6,045 bases of DNA, from the NCBI GenBank assembly GCA_005880525.1, contig VBFW01000100.1:1-6045 (forward strand), read 5' to 3'. Source of the stretch: Chloroflexota bacterium. GTDB taxonomy: Bacteria > Chloroflexota > Dormibacteria > Dormibacterales > Dormibacteraceae. The position numbers were made by a program, and so were the translations under genes. This document shows, in pieces, positions 5,772 to 6,045 of this stretch (positions are counted from its first letter, which is position 1; each line of letters starts with the position of its first letter). The notes under the pieces were generated by a model, which saw nothing but the letters and a program-made list of their open reading frames with translations, did not search any database and had not been told where the DNA came from.

Positions 5772-5789
5772 GTGTTTCGGGAATGAATG

Positions 5790-6045
5790 CTAAGTCAGCA
5801 GCGAAAGCTGTTTGGGTGGTGGAGGGGGCTGCAGCCTGATGGGGCGGCGGTCGCGCACCTGATGGATATCGCGCAGCCGAGCCACCTCTCGCATCGACGG
5901 CTCGGCGAGGGCCGCGGGCAGGTACGGGCGGTCGCGGTACATGCGCTCGTATTTCGGCACGAGCTCCGGCCAGTGGCGCTGGAGCACGGTCATGAAGTGC
6001 TCGCGAGTGCCCGGGCGCAGGTGCAGCATGCCGCCCCAGACGCCG
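5790..6045 (-). CDS. SPL-like radical SAM protein (Rv2578c type), C-terminal part only
   Basis: The 3' end of a gene that enters from the right edge; 84 complete codons are visible and the catalytic CxxxCxxC region lies outside. The visible start, VWGGMLHLRPGTREHFMTVL, followed by HWPELVPKYERMY and YLPAAL, matches the C-terminal region of radical SAM proteins related to spore photoproduct lyase, in which a Leu-x-Leu-x-Pro-Gly-x-x-x-x-Phe motif precedes a helix ending in PEL-P-YE-LY. Spore photoproduct lyase repairs UV-damaged thymine dimers; the role of the Rv2578c-type relatives is not established. The protein ends with five prolines and KQLSLLT, resembling a beta-clamp-binding peptide. An ATG at 6029 lies within the family motif and is not the true start. 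It leads an operon with two small unrecognised genes. Confidence 0.82.
   Translation of the reverse strand, partial: GVWGGMLHLRPGTREHFMTVLQRHWPELVPKYERMYRDRPYLPAALAEPSMREVARLRDIHQVRDRRPIRLQPPPPPKQLSLLT

Noticed and set aside
5145..5786. A 213-codon open frame on the plus strand across the small minus-strand genes
   Set aside because: It starts inside the DUF4870-type gene, runs through the strong terminator, is Ser/Arg-rich in its first half, and covers two minus-strand genes with better composition and packing.
1..6045. tRNA, rRNA, CRISPR array, insertion sequence or attachment site
   Set aside because: I saw no cloverleaf-like segment, spaced direct repeats, transposase motif or terminal inverted repeats, and coding genes fill nearly all of the window.

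Overview
This is a GC-rich, gene-dense bacterial window with no mobile element, RNA gene or CRISPR array that I can see. The protein families (a CHASE2 adenylate cyclase, a Hanks-type kinase, an SPL-like radical SAM protein of the Rv2578c type, DUF72 and DUF4870) and the codon use suggest a soil-type high-GC lineage such as Actinomycetota, Chloroflexota or Candidatus Dormibacterota. The window cannot decide between them.

Layout: (1) 1-153, minus: the start of a DUF72 gene that runs out of the window. (2) 193-2403, plus: a membrane-bound class III adenylate cyclase with an extracytoplasmic CHASE2 sensor, head-to-head with DUF72. (3) 2408-2830, minus: a tautomerase-superfamily enzyme, only 4 bp tail-to-tail from the cyclase. 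(4) 2918-3523, plus: a TetR regulator of the LmrA/YxaF type, divergent from the tautomerase. The 87 bp between them holds two matching 16-bp imperfect palindromes 32 bp apart, which look like the regulator's operators. (5) 3536-4642, minus: a Ser/Thr protein kinase without a membrane segment, followed through an ATGA overlap by a possible 22-residue hydrophobic micro-ORF. (6) 4748-5164, plus: a small DUF4870-type membrane protein with a strong Shine-Dalgarno site and a clear rho-independent terminator, divergent from the kinase. (7) 6045-5222, minus: the tail of an SPL-like radical SAM gene, then two small proteins I do not recognise (95 aa and a 93-aa coiled coil), packed as an operon.

Two genes are signalling proteins: the cyclase, which makes cAMP in response to an outside cue, and the kinase. 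The kinase shares a promoter region with a small membrane protein, and both have proline-rich N-termini. The tautomerase and TetR pair looks like a self-contained ligand-controlled unit. The radical SAM operon may be a DNA repair unit: the radical SAM tail ends in a sequence resembling a beta-clamp-binding peptide. The least explained parts are the kinase-coupled micro-ORF and the two small proteins behind the radical SAM gene.
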